NCBI GenBank assembly: GCA_036000105.1
Contig: DASYGE010000006.1
Location: 103,609-167,608, forward strand
Direction of reading: 5' to 3'
DNA length: 64,000 nucleotides
From: DASUBN01 sp036000105
GTDB taxonomy: Bacteria; Pseudomonadota; Gammaproteobacteria; Natronospirales; REEB76
Part shown: piece after piece, positions 1 through 8,316 of the stretch
How the letters are laid out: each line of letters begins with the position of its first letter
Numbering within the stretch: position 1 is the stretch's first letter
The notes under the pieces: generated by a model
Database searches by the model: none
The model's input: only the letters and a program-made list of their open reading frames with translations
Told to the model about the DNA's origin: nothing
Translations under genes and position numbers: made by a program

Positions 1-1704
1 CAGCACCTGGCCGGTATCCTCGCTGGGGATGAAGCCCTTGGGCACCAGGGCGAAGAGCACGAAGGTGGCGACCAGCAGCAGCCCGGCGACGCCCAGCATG
101 TAACGCCAGTGATCCACTGCCCAGGTGAGCCCCACGCGGTAGGTGTCGCGGGCCCGGTCGAAGCCTTTCTCGAGTTTGGTGTAGAGCGCGCCATGGCGCT
201 CGCTGTCCTTCAGGAAACGGCTGCAGAGCATGGGCGTGAGGGTCAGGGATACGAAGCCCGAGATCAGGATGGCGATGCCCACCGTCATGGCGAACTCACT
301 GAACAGGCGCCCGACGATGCCGCCCATGAACAGGATGGGGATGAACACGGCGACCAACGATAGCGTCATGGACACGACGGTGAAGCCGATCTCTTGGCTG
401 CCGAGCAGGGCTGCCCGCATGCTGGGTTCGCCGTGCTCCCGGTAGCGCACGATGTTCTCCAGCACCACGATGGCGTCGTCCACCACGAAACCCACCGCTA
501 GCGTCAGGGCCATGAGCGACAGGTTGTCCAGGCTGAAGCCCGCCAACTGCATGATGGCGAAGGTGCCGACGACGGAGGTGGGCAGGGCCAAGGCGCTGAT
601 GAGGGTGGCGCGCAGGTTGCGCAGGAACAGGAAGATGACGCCCACCACCAGCACGATGGCCAGGAGCAGGGTGCTGCGCACCTCACTGATGGAACCCTGG
701 ATGAAATCCGCGCGGTTGTAGAGCACGTGGATGACGGTGTCGCCCGGCGCCTGGCGGGTGAGCTCCGGCAGCAGTGCCTTCACGGCGTTGGTGACCGCCA
801 CCGTGTTAGCGCCCGGCTGGCGTTTGACCGCGAGCACCACCGCAGGGCGGAGCTGGCCGTTGTCGTCATCGGCGTTCGAATAGGTGGTGAGTTGCTTGTC
901 CTGCTGTATGCCGTCCAGCGCGTAACCGATGTCCGAGAGGTGCACCGGCGCACCGTTCTGGTAGGCCACGATCATGTGGTCGTAGCCGGCGGCATCGGTG
1001 AGCTGACCGTCGCTCTGCACCGTGTAGGTATGGTTGCTGCCGTAGAGGGTGCCGGAGGGCAGGTTGGTGTTGTTGCTCTGGATGGCGCTCGACACCGTAT
1101 CCAGCGACAGGTTGCGCGCGGAGAGCGCGTAGGGGTTGATGTAGATGCGCGCCGCATACTGATATGACCCGAATACCAGCACCTGGGCCACGCCGTTGAT
1201 CTGCGATAGTTCCTCGGCCACCCGTGTCTCGGCGTACTCGTCGAGCTTCGTGAGCGGGATGCTCTTGCCCGTCAGGGCCAGGTAGATGATGCCGTAGTCC
1301 GCTGGGTTCACCTTGCGCAAGGTCGGCGGTGTCGGCATGTTGAGCGGCAGCTGGCGGATGCTCTGGGAGATGGCCGTCTGCACATCCTGGGCCGCAGCAT
1401 CGATGTTGCGCGACAGGTCGAACTGCAGGGTGATGTTGGTTCTGCCGGTGGTATTGGTCGAGTTCATCGACGTGACGCCGGCGATGGTGCTGAACTGGCG
1501 CTCCAGGGGCGTGGCTACCGAAGAGGCCATGTTCTCCGGGTTGGCGCCGGGTAGGCTCGCCGACACGTCGATGGTGGGGAAGTCCACGCTCGGCAGTTCG
1601 CTCACCGGCAGGGCGGCGTAGGCGAACATGCCGAACACCAGCAAGGCCGCCATGATCACGGTGGTCATGACCGGGCGGTGGATGAAGGGCGCGGAGATGT
1701 TCAT
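1..1704 (-). CDS. RND efflux permease (HAE-1/MdtB-like), C-terminus cut off by window edge
   Basis: Inner-membrane proton/drug antiporter subunit of a tripartite efflux pump. About 568 of the usual 1,030-1,050 residues lie in the window; the rest is beyond base 1. The start reads MNISAPFIHRPVMTTVIM, with the typical N-terminal FIxRPV signature, followed by the porter region and then the TM block containing ALTLAVGFVVDDAIVVLENI, the RND motif with the paired Asp residues. This is a hydrophobic and amphiphilic exporter, not a heavy-metal type, because the TM4 motif is of the drug class. The ATG overlaps the TGA of the upstream membrane-fusion gene by four bases, so the two are translationally coupled. 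Resemblance is closest to MdtB/MuxB-type pumps; the substrate cannot be read from the sequence. Confidence 0.93.
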   Translation of the reverse strand, partial: MNISAPFIHRPVMTTVIMAALLVFGMFAYAALPVSELPSVDFPTIDVSASLPGANPENMASSVATPLERQFSTIAGVTSMNSTNTTGRTNITLQFDLSRNIDAAAQDVQTAISQSIRQLPLNMPTPPTLRKVNPADYGIIYLALTGKSIPLTKLDEYAETRVAEELSQINGVAQVLVFGSYQYAARIYINPYALSARNLSLDTVSSAIQSNNTNLPSGTLYGSNHTYTVQSDGQLTDAAGYDHMIVAYQNGAPVHLSDIGYALDGIQQDKQLTTYSNADDDNGQLRPAVVLAVKRQPGANTVAVTNAVKALLPELTRQAPGDTVIHVLYNRADFIQGSISEVRSTLLLAIVLVVGVIFLFLRNLRATLISALALPTSVVGTFAIMQLAGFSLDNLSLMALTLAVGFVVDDAIVVLENIVRYREHGEPSMRAALLGSQEIGFTVVSMTLSLVAVFIPILFMGGIVGRLFSEFAMTVGIAILISGFVSLTLTPMLCSRFLKDSERHGALYTKLEKGFDRARDTYRVGLTWAVDHWRYMLGVAGLLLVATFVLFALVPKGFIPSEDTGQVL

Positions 1705-2822
1705 TGGGAGCCGGGCAAGGAGACGATGGGGGCCGGTGCCGCCGCGTCTTGGCCAGGTATCACGTTCATGCCGGGCCGTAGGTTACGCGGGACCCGCGTC
1801 ACGACCTCCTCACCGCCCTTGAGCCCTGCGGACACCACCGCGAAGTCGCCGATCTGGCGGTCGACTTTTATGTTCTGTTGCTCGGCCTTGCCGTCCTCGA
1901 CCACGTATACGTAATTGCCGTCCTGGCCGGTGAGCACTGCACTCTGGGGCACGACGATCGCATTCGCCTGCAAGGCGAGCTGCATGGTGACCCCCACGTA
2001 CTGTCCAGGCCATAGTTGCTCGTGCTGGTTCGGCAGGCTTGCCTTGAACATCACCGTGCCGGTGCTGGTGTTGACGGAGTTGTCGATGAACACCAGGTCG
2101 CCCTGATCCAGCTTACCCGTGCCATCTTCGCGGGTGATGAGCACCTTGAGCGCGTGTTTGGCTTCGTAATCGCGCACCTGCGGCAGGAACTGCTGGGCTA
2201 GGTTGAACTGCACCTGGATCGGCTGCATCTGGTTGATCACCACCAGGGGGTTGGTGTCGGTGAGGGCGAGGATGTTGCCGGACTTCACCGCCAGGCTGCC
2301 GGTGCGCCCCGCGATGGGTGCGCGGATATCGGTATAGGAGAGGTTGATCTCCGCCTGCTGGTAGGTGGCCTGGTCCTGGTCGGCGGTGGCCTGGGCGTCG
2401 TCCAGTTCCTGCTGGGTGGCGTAGTCCTGCTTGGCCAGCGGCGCCAGCCGCTCGGCATTGGCTTTGGCGTTCTCCGCCGCGGCCTTGGCGGAAGCCAGGG
2501 CGGCTTGATAGGGGGCCGGGTCGATCAGGAACAGGCGTTGGCCCTGGCTCACGAACTGGCCTTCGGTGAAGTAGACTTCCTTCAGCATGCCGGACACTTG
2601 CGGCCGGACCTGCACTGTGTGCAGCGGCAGCACTTGGCCCACGGCCGTCAGCGTCAAAGGCATGGGCTGCACCAACGCCTTGCTGATGGACACCGTCAGG
2701 TTGTCCACCTCTTCGTGCTGGCGGCTGGCGCGGGCGTTGCTCACCACCCGCAGGATCACGAGCAGCACCAGCATGGCGCTCACGCCGCCGATTATCCAGA
2801 AGGTCTTTTTCTTGGCCGTCAC
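1701..2822 (-). CDS. RND efflux membrane-fusion (periplasmic adaptor) protein
   Basis: Periplasmic adaptor linking the RND permease to an outer-membrane channel, 373 residues. I take the GTG at 2822 as start (MTAKKKTFWIIGGVSAML): it places the N-terminal membrane anchor at the terminus and overlaps the upstream TolC-like stop as GTGA. A longer open frame upstream is only shadow of the TolC-like gene. Visible order: one N-terminal TM helix, a barrel-sandwich (lipoyl-like) half with VRPQVSGMLKEVYFTEGQFV, an Ala/Gln-rich alpha-hairpin, the second half with IRAPIAGRTGSLAVKSGNI, then beta-barrel and membrane-proximal domains. HlyD/AcrA family, MdtA-like. Middle gene of a three-gene operon with four-base overlaps on both sides. 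Confidence 0.94.
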   Translation of the reverse strand: MTAKKKTFWIIGGVSAMLVLLVILRVVSNARASRQHEEVDNLTVSISKALVQPMPLTLTAVGQVLPLHTVQVRPQVSGMLKEVYFTEGQFVSQGQRLFLIDPAPYQAALASAKAAAENAKANAERLAPLAKQDYATQQELDDAQATADQDQATYQQAEINLSYTDIRAPIAGRTGSLAVKSGNILALTDTNPLVVINQMQPIQVQFNLAQQFLPQVRDYEAKHALKVLITREDGTGKLDQGDLVFIDNSVNTSTGTVMFKASLPNQHEQLWPGQYVGVTMQLALQANAIVVPQSAVLTGQDGNYVYVVEDGKAEQQNIKVDRQIGDFAVVSAGLKGGEEVVTRVPRNLRPGMNVIPGQDAAAPAPIVSLPGSQ

Positions 2823-4147
2823 GGCAACTCCATAGTGTCTTTGGGGGCGTCGAGGCCGCCCACTGCATGTCCCATCGCCGACAGTGCGGCGAACCAGTTG
2901 AGCCGCGCCTGCACTTCCTGCACGCGGGCGTTGGCGAGGGTCGCCTGGGCGCTCAGCACGTCGAGGATGCTGTCCAGGCCGTTCTTGTAGCGGGCGTTGG
3001 CCACATCTTCCGCCTGCTGCGCGTTCTTGAGCTGTATCTCGGCCGTGTTCAGGGTCGAGACGGCGGTGTGCATGTTCTGATAAGCCTGCCACACTTCCAG
3101 CTGTACCTGCTGCAGGAGCTGCTGGGTGCTGGCCTCGGCCACGTCCACCGCCGCCTGGGCCCTGCGGTTGGAGGCTTGGTTGGAGAAGCCGGTGAACAGC
3201 GGGAAGCTCAAGCTGAGGCCAGCGCCATAGGTGTTGGCGGTGGTCTTCTGCCCCGCGATCTCGGTGGTGGTGCGGCCGGCGGTCCCGTCCAGGATGAGGC
3301 TGGGGAGTCCCTGGCCCTGGGTCGCTTCCAGGCTCGCGACGGCCGATTGCTCTTGTGCTTTGGCGGCCAGGAGTTCGGGGCGCGCCTGCTGGGCCTTTTT
3401 CAGCAGGTCGCTGACGGTCTCGGCCGGCATCACCGCAGAGATCTCTTTCTCCAGGGTCGCGAGGGGCAAGTCGCTGTCGGCGTCATAACCCACGGCCACG
3501 GCCAATTGGCCGCGGGCCACTGCCAGCTGGCCTTCGGCGGTCTGCAGGGCGAGGTTGGCGCCCGCCAGAGCGGCTTCCGCCTGATAGACGTCGCCGATGG
3601 TGGCGAGGCCGGAGTTCTTGCGCTGGTTGGCGGCATCGAGGCTTGCGCTCGCATCATGCACGCTTTGGGTATCAGCATCCTGCAGCGCCTGCAAGCCGAG
3701 CACCTGGTAGTAATCCTGTTCCACCAAGAGGATCAGGTCCTGCGCGGTCTGGTTAGCGTCCAACTGGGCGGCGGTGAGGGAGAACTTGGCCGCATCCACT
3801 GTGCCGGAGCGCGCACCGAAATCCCATAAGAGATAGTTCAGGGACAGACTCGGGCCGTAATCGGTCTTGGCCGGAGTGAAGCTGCCGTTGGCGGTGGTGG
3901 TCTTGTCGCGTTGTATGCCGTAGGCCACCGATATCTGCGGCCAGTAGCCGGCGCGCGCCAGCTCCACGCCGGCTTCGCTGCTGCGGATCTCCGCCCAAGC
4001 GATCCGGGTGGACGGGTTGTTGCTGAGGGCGAGGTCTGTGAGCCGTACCAGGGTGAGCGGCTGGTCGAAATGCGGCGCCGGATCCGCCAAGGCTGAGCCA
4101 GCCAGCAGGCAGGCGACGATGGCGGGGGCGAGTCTGCTCAGTGGCAT
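2819..4147 (-). CDS. TolC-family outer-membrane efflux channel
   Basis: Outer-membrane channel of the efflux pump encoded by the two genes downstream; 442 residues. It has a cleavable signal peptide (MPLSRLAPAIVACLLAGSALA) and no lipobox cysteine, so it is TolC-like and not an OprM-type lipoprotein. Two OEP repeats are visible, each with long Ala/Gln-rich helices and the recurrent Asn-Pro and G-Y-x-P-Q elements (LSNNPSTRIAWAEIRSSEAG near 40, GYWPQISV near 77). First gene of the operon channel-adaptor-permease, divergent from a two-component system. A second, separate TolC homologue lies at 13584-15077, so this one is probably dedicated to the local pump. Confidence 0.92.
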   Translation of the reverse strand: MPLSRLAPAIVACLLAGSALADPAPHFDQPLTLVRLTDLALSNNPSTRIAWAEIRSSEAGVELARAGYWPQISVAYGIQRDKTTTANGSFTPAKTDYGPSLSLNYLLWDFGARSGTVDAAKFSLTAAQLDANQTAQDLILLVEQDYYQVLGLQALQDADTQSVHDASASLDAANQRKNSGLATIGDVYQAEAALAGANLALQTAEGQLAVARGQLAVAVGYDADSDLPLATLEKEISAVMPAETVSDLLKKAQQARPELLAAKAQEQSAVASLEATQGQGLPSLILDGTAGRTTTEIAGQKTTANTYGAGLSLSFPLFTGFSNQASNRRAQAAVDVAEASTQQLLQQVQLEVWQAYQNMHTAVSTLNTAEIQLKNAQQAEDVANARYKNGLDSILDVLSAQATLANARVQEVQARLNWFAALSAMGHAVGGLDAPKDTMELP

Positions 4148-4398
4148 GGGGACGAGATCCAGGATGGCTGCTGCATGTTCATGGCGTGATGCTCTGAGAT
4201 GCGCGAATCGCAGGTAAGTTCAATCGATAGCCGCGCAAGCAAACACCAAGTTCCTGTGCGGGGCTATTTTCCCACTGCGGGGTGTGCTCCGCGGGACTGT
4301 TACACTTTGATACAAAACCGGCTGTGCGACGTGCGCGCGGACCCAGCATGGCGGATAGAATCTCCACCGGACGTAACATCCGGACACAGACAGCGAGC

Positions 4399-5124
4399 AT
4401 GACCGTAGCCGACAACATACTGGTGGTGGATGACGACGCAGAGATCCGTGCCTTGCTCTCGGAATACCTCACGCGAGAGGGCTTCCGCGTCACCACCGTG
4501 GCAGACGGCCATGGCATGGACGAGGCGCTGGAGGACCAGCAGTTCGATCTGGTGGTGTTGGACCTGATGCTGCCGGGCGAAGACGGCATCGCTCTCTGCC
4601 GGCGTTTGCGTGCCGGTTCCATCATGCCGGTCATCATGCTGACAGCTCGCGGCGAAGAGACCGATCGCATCGCCGGCCTCGAGACCGGCGCCGACGACTA
4701 CCTGCCGAAGCCGTTCAATCCGCGGGAACTCCTGGCCCGCATCCACAGCGTGCTGCGCCGTGCGCGCACCCTGCCGGAGAACCTGGCCCCTGAGCAGGTG
4801 CGGCGCTTCAACTTCGCGGGCTGGAAACTGGATACGGCGACGCGCCAGCTGCTCTCACCGGCCACGGTAGTGGTGCCGCTGTCCGGCGCCGAATACCGCC
4901 TGCTGCTGACCTTCCTACACCATGCCGGCCAAGTGTTGAGCCGCGACCGGCTGACGGAGATCATCCGCGGGCGCGGCAGCCACATGCCCTTCGATCGCAG
5001 CATAGACGTGCAGGTGAGCCGCCTGCGTCAGCGGCTAGGCGACGACGGCCGGGTGCCGGCGCTCATCCGCACGGTGCGCGGCGAAGGCTATGTGTTCGCG
5101 CTGCCGGTAGAAGTGGAGGCTTGA
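4399..5124 (+). CDS. OmpR/PhoB-type response regulator
   Basis: DNA-binding response regulator, 241 residues. Receiver domain (about 5-120) shows the acidic pair D11/D12, phospho-acceptor D55 in VVLDLMLPGEDG, T82 and K104 in YLPKPF. The C-terminal winged helix (about 135-235) has the PhoB-type ending VRGEGYVFALPVE. I chose the ATG at 4399 because the receiver begins directly after it and the upstream in-frame extension looks non-coding. The histidine kinase gene starts at the last base of its stop codon (TGATG). The pair sits divergently next to the RND efflux operon, so regulation of that operon is a reasonable inference; a binding site was not identified. Confidence 0.94.
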   Translation: MTVADNILVVDDDAEIRALLSEYLTREGFRVTTVADGHGMDEALEDQQFDLVVLDLMLPGEDGIALCRRLRAGSIMPVIMLTARGEETDRIAGLETGADDYLPKPFNPRELLARIHSVLRRARTLPENLAPEQVRRFNFAGWKLDTATRQLLSPATVVVPLSGAEYRLLLTFLHHAGQVLSRDRLTEIIRGRGSHMPFDRSIDVQVSRLRQRLGDDGRVPALIRTVRGEGYVFALPVEVEA

Positions 5125-6491
5125 TGCGCCTCTGGCCGCGCTCCCTGTTCGGCCGCCTGACGCTGGTGTTGTTCACCGGCCTCATCGCGGCGCAGATGAT
5201 CAGCGCCGCCATCAGTCTCTCGGAACGGGACGACGTGCTGTTCCACTTCAGCGACGCGCAATGGGCGCAGCGCGTGGCCCAGGCGGTGCGGCTCATGGAT
5301 TCCCTGGATGTGGGCGAACGCCAGCGTATCGCCGGAATCATCACCACGCCGCGCCTCCTGGTGAGCTTGAGCAAGGGACCGCCGGTGAGCGGTCATCCTG
5401 ATCCCCAGTCCGAGGATTACCTGGCGAGCCTGCAGGAGATCCTGGGCGCCAGTCACGACGTGCGGGTGGTGGTGGCGGAGCGCACGCCCCAGGAAGCCAT
5501 GGCCGGCGTGCCGGCTACCGTGGATGCGCCCAGCATCCAGCGCAGCGAACACGTCATCACCCAGGTGCAGCTCAAGGACGGCAGCTGGGTCAACTTCGAC
5601 CACCCGCGCCCCTGGAGCGTGATCGACAGGCCCAACCGGCTGCTCCTCAGCCTCGCGGTGTTGTTGTGTTCGGTACTACTCCTGTCTTTCCTGGCGGTGC
5701 GCCGCCTGACACGACCCCTCTCGCTCCTGGCCCGGGCCGCCGATGCTCTGGGCCGGGACCTGGATCGGCCGCCGCTGCCGGAGCAAGGTCCCCTGGAAGT
5801 ACGCGCCGCCATCGCCGCCTTCAACACCATGCAGGCCAGGTTGCGCGACTATATATATGAGCGCACCCGCATCCTCACTGCCGTGTCCCACGACCTGCGC
5901 ACCCCTATCACCCGTCTGCGGCTGCGCGCTGAACTCCTGGGCGACGAGGCCCTGAAAGCCAAGTTCGTGCATGACCTGCAGGAGATGGAGAGCATGACCA
6001 GCGCTACCCTCGCGTTCCTGCGCGGCTTCGAGGAGCGGGAGGCGGTGCAGAGTGTGGACCTGATGGCTCTGCTGGAGAGCCTGCAGACCGATTCCCTGGA
6101 CATGGGTTATGACGTGCAACTGGAAGGCCGGGTGGATCATCCCGTGATGCTCCGGCCCCGGGCGCTGCGCCGCTGCCTGGATAATCTGGTCACCAACGCC
6201 GTGCGTTACGGCGGCGGGCGGGTCACCGTGTCGCTGGCGGAGCAGGGCTCGGACAGGCTGATTCGGGTGCGGGACACGGGCCCCGGCATCCCGGAGGCGG
6301 AACTGGAGAAGGTGTTCGAGCCTTATTACCGCCTGGAAGGTGCGCGCAGCCGGGAAGGCGGCGGCACGGGACTCGGCTTGAGTATCGCCCGCAACATCGC
6401 CGAACTCCACGGTGGCACTCTGCAGCTGCGCAACCATCCGAAGGGCGGTCTCGAGGCTGTGCTGACCCTGCCTGAAGTTCAGGCTTCCTGA
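5124..6491 (+). CDS. EnvZ-type sensor histidine kinase
   Basis: Membrane sensor kinase, 455 residues, partner of the preceding response regulator. Order: TM1 (about 10-32), periplasmic sensor loop of roughly 135 residues, TM2 (about 172-192), HAMP (RLTRPLSLLARAADALGRDL), HisKA with H256 in LTAVSHDLRTPITRLRLRAE, and HATPase_c with the N box (DNLVTNAVRYGGG), G1 (DTGPGIP) and G2 (GGGTGLGLSIA). All catalytic motifs are present. The start overlaps the regulator stop by one base, implying co-translation. Its 3' end overlaps the end of the convergent glycosyltransferase gene by 13 bases. The periplasmic loop is not one I can assign to a known ligand class. Confidence 0.94.
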   Translation: MRLWPRSLFGRLTLVLFTGLIAAQMISAAISLSERDDVLFHFSDAQWAQRVAQAVRLMDSLDVGERQRIAGIITTPRLLVSLSKGPPVSGHPDPQSEDYLASLQEILGASHDVRVVVAERTPQEAMAGVPATVDAPSIQRSEHVITQVQLKDGSWVNFDHPRPWSVIDRPNRLLLSLAVLLCSVLLLSFLAVRRLTRPLSLLARAADALGRDLDRPPLPEQGPLEVRAAIAAFNTMQARLRDYIYERTRILTAVSHDLRTPITRLRLRAELLGDEALKAKFVHDLQEMESMTSATLAFLRGFEEREAVQSVDLMALLESLQTDSLDMGYDVQLEGRVDHPVMLRPRALRRCLDNLVTNAVRYGGGRVTVSLAEQGSDRLIRVRDTGPGIPEAELEKVFEPYYRLEGARSREGGGTGLGLSIARNIAELHGGTLQLRNHPKGGLEAVLTLPEVQAS

Positions 6492-7570
6492 ACCAGTCTT
6501 TCACCGCGGGCTTTCGCGGCCATCAGCTCGTCCAATTTACCGGCCACGTCCGCCACGCTGATGCAGTCCATGGCGGCAGCATCCCGTACGCGCGTACCCC
6601 AGGGAGCCTGCTCCGGCGTCTGGCCATCATTGAATTTCGCCAGGGCATCCGGATAACGGTTCACCAGCCAGCGCTGGCTCAGGTAGGGACCTGTCCGGCC
6701 CGGGTTGGCGGTGGCGTAGAGACCGATCACCGGTGTGCCGATGGCTGTGGCCATGTGCACAGGCCCTGAGTCCGGCGACACCAGCACCGTGGCATGCTTG
6801 AGGAGCGCCAACAGCTCCTTCAGGGAAGTCTTACCCACGAGATCCGTCACCGATGTCTTGGCGAGGGCAGTGATGCGCTCACCGTAATCGCGTTCGATGT
6901 CGCTGCGCCCACCGGTCACCAGAACCTGCATGCCATACCCGGTCGCAGCGTATTCTGCCAGCGCCGCGTAATGCTCCGGCTGCCAGTTGCGCCAGTTGCG
7001 GAAGCGTGGCTTGGTGCAGGGGCTGATGATGAGGGTAGGTTTGCCGCCGATGCATTGCACCGCCGCGGCGTCCGCTGGCGCGGGGATAGGGATGTCCCAG
7101 CGCAGCACATGCTCAGCTAGACCCAAAGCCTCCGAGAAGCCGAACAGGCCGTCCATCACATGCTGGCGATCGCGATGGACAATGCGCCGGTTAGTGAACA
7201 GCCACTGGAAATCGTGGGCGCGTTCCTTGTCGAAGCCGAGGCGCACAGGTGCCTTGACGGCGAGGCTCGCCAGGCTGGCCCGCAGCGAAATCTGCATATG
7301 CAGCAGCATGTCGAAGCGCCGGCTCTTGAGCGTGCGGCGTAGCGCGGTATAGGCGCCCAGGCCTTTGGATTTATCGAAGGTGATAAACTCGATGTCGGGG
7401 ATGTCCCCCACGAGGCTCGCTTCCAGTCTGCCGACGATCCAGGTGATGCGCGTGGTGGGCCAAGCGGCCTGCAGCGTGCGTACCACAGGCAGCGTGTGGC
7501 ATACGTCGCCCACGGCCGACAGGCGCAATATGCAGAGCGATTCAGGTGCGGGAGTGGCTATATTGACCAT
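6479..7570 (-). CDS. Glycosyltransferase family 9 (LPS heptosyltransferase-like)
   Basis: Probable ADP-heptose:LPS heptosyltransferase acting on the cytoplasmic face of the inner membrane in LPS inner-core assembly; 363 residues. N-terminal GT9 hallmark CILRLSAVGDVCHTLPVVRT (residues 12-31), and the C-terminal nucleotide-sugar site with VSPDSGPVHMATAIGTPVIG followed by LYATANPGRTGPY. Similar proteins are annotated WaaC, WaaF or generic family 9, and I cannot separate heptosyltransferase I from II. It is divergent from the Kdo kinase gene just upstream (15 bp between the start codons), which fits a joint role in core assembly. The 3' end overlaps that of the sensor kinase gene. Confidence 0.88.
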   Translation of the reverse strand: MVNIATPAPESLCILRLSAVGDVCHTLPVVRTLQAAWPTTRITWIVGRLEASLVGDIPDIEFITFDKSKGLGAYTALRRTLKSRRFDMLLHMQISLRASLASLAVKAPVRLGFDKERAHDFQWLFTNRRIVHRDRQHVMDGLFGFSEALGLAEHVLRWDIPIPAPADAAAVQCIGGKPTLIISPCTKPRFRNWRNWQPEHYAALAEYAATGYGMQVLVTGGRSDIERDYGERITALAKTSVTDLVGKTSLKELLALLKHATVLVSPDSGPVHMATAIGTPVIGLYATANPGRTGPYLSQRWLVNRYPDALAKFNDGQTPEQAPWGTRVRDAAAMDCISVADVAGKLDELMAAKARGERLVQEA

Positions 7571-7585
7571 GCCGGGACCGGTGGG

Positions 7586-8269
7586 ATGACGGCGCGAACT
7601 CTGTCGGCGGGACGGGCGACCATCCTATACGATGACACGTTCCTAAGCCACGCGGACGAGGCTTTGTTCTCGCCGCCTGCAGGCGCGGCTGTGGTCGGTG
7701 GCCGCGGTGCCGCCTGGATCATGCCCGGCGGCGACGGCGAGTGGGTGCTACGCCATTACCGGCGCGGCGGCCTGCCAGCGAAGGTGGTTGCAGATATCTA
7801 TCTCTGGCCGGGACTGGAACGCACGCGACCCTGGTGCGAGTGGCGGCTGCTCGCCGAACTGCACACCCTGGGGCTACCGGTACCACGGCCCGTAGCGGCG
7901 CAGGTGGTACGTAGCGGCCTGGCATATCGGGGCGATCTCATCACCCGGCGCATACCTGACACGCGTACTCTCGCGGAGCTCGTGACGAGGGCCGTGGATA
8001 CCGTCCCTTGGAAGACGGTGGGTACCTGCCTACGCCGCTTCCACGCCGCGGGCGTGTGGCATGCAGATCTGAACGCCCATAACATCCTGGTGGATGAGGC
8101 GGCGGTGGTCTGGCTCATCGATTTCGACCAGGGCGAGCGCCGCACCAGGCAGGACGGATGGGAGCAGGGGAACCTTGCACGTCTGCAACGTTCCCTGCGC
8201 AAACTGGGTGTCGCCGATGCGTCACTGCGCCAGGGCTGGGCTGCGTTATTGGATGGTTACAGGGCTTAA
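7586..8269 (+). CDS. kdkA: 3-deoxy-D-manno-octulosonic acid (Kdo) kinase
   Basis: Phosphorylates the first Kdo of lipid A-Kdo at the 4-position, an alternative to adding a second Kdo. 227 residues from the ATG at 7586. It has the small eukaryotic-like kinase fold of the KdkA/InaA group: an N-terminal lobe with WVLRHYRRGGLPAKVV carrying the probable ATP-anchoring lysine, a catalytic loop FHAAGVWHADLNAHNILVD (HxDLNxxN) and a metal motif LIDFDQGERR. Divergent from the GT9 heptosyltransferase. The presence of KdkA suggests that this organism's WaaA is monofunctional, as in Haemophilus-like LPS; that part is inference from the family. Confidence 0.86.
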   Translation: MTARTLSAGRATILYDDTFLSHADEALFSPPAGAAVVGGRGAAWIMPGGDGEWVLRHYRRGGLPAKVVADIYLWPGLERTRPWCEWRLLAELHTLGLPVPRPVAAQVVRSGLAYRGDLITRRIPDTRTLAELVTRAVDTVPWKTVGTCLRRFHAAGVWHADLNAHNILVDEAAVVWLIDFDQGERRTRQDGWEQGNLARLQRSLRKLGVADASLRQGWAALLDGYRA

Positions 8270-8316
8270 GGGTTAGCATGGAGATGCTTGGGTCCTAAGA
8301 ATGCGGGGGCTTTTGC

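Noticed and set aside
4148..4398. tRNA or small RNA gene in the efflux/two-component gap
   Set aside because: No cloverleaf or strong hairpin with T-tract; the gap looks like an ordinary divergent promoter region.
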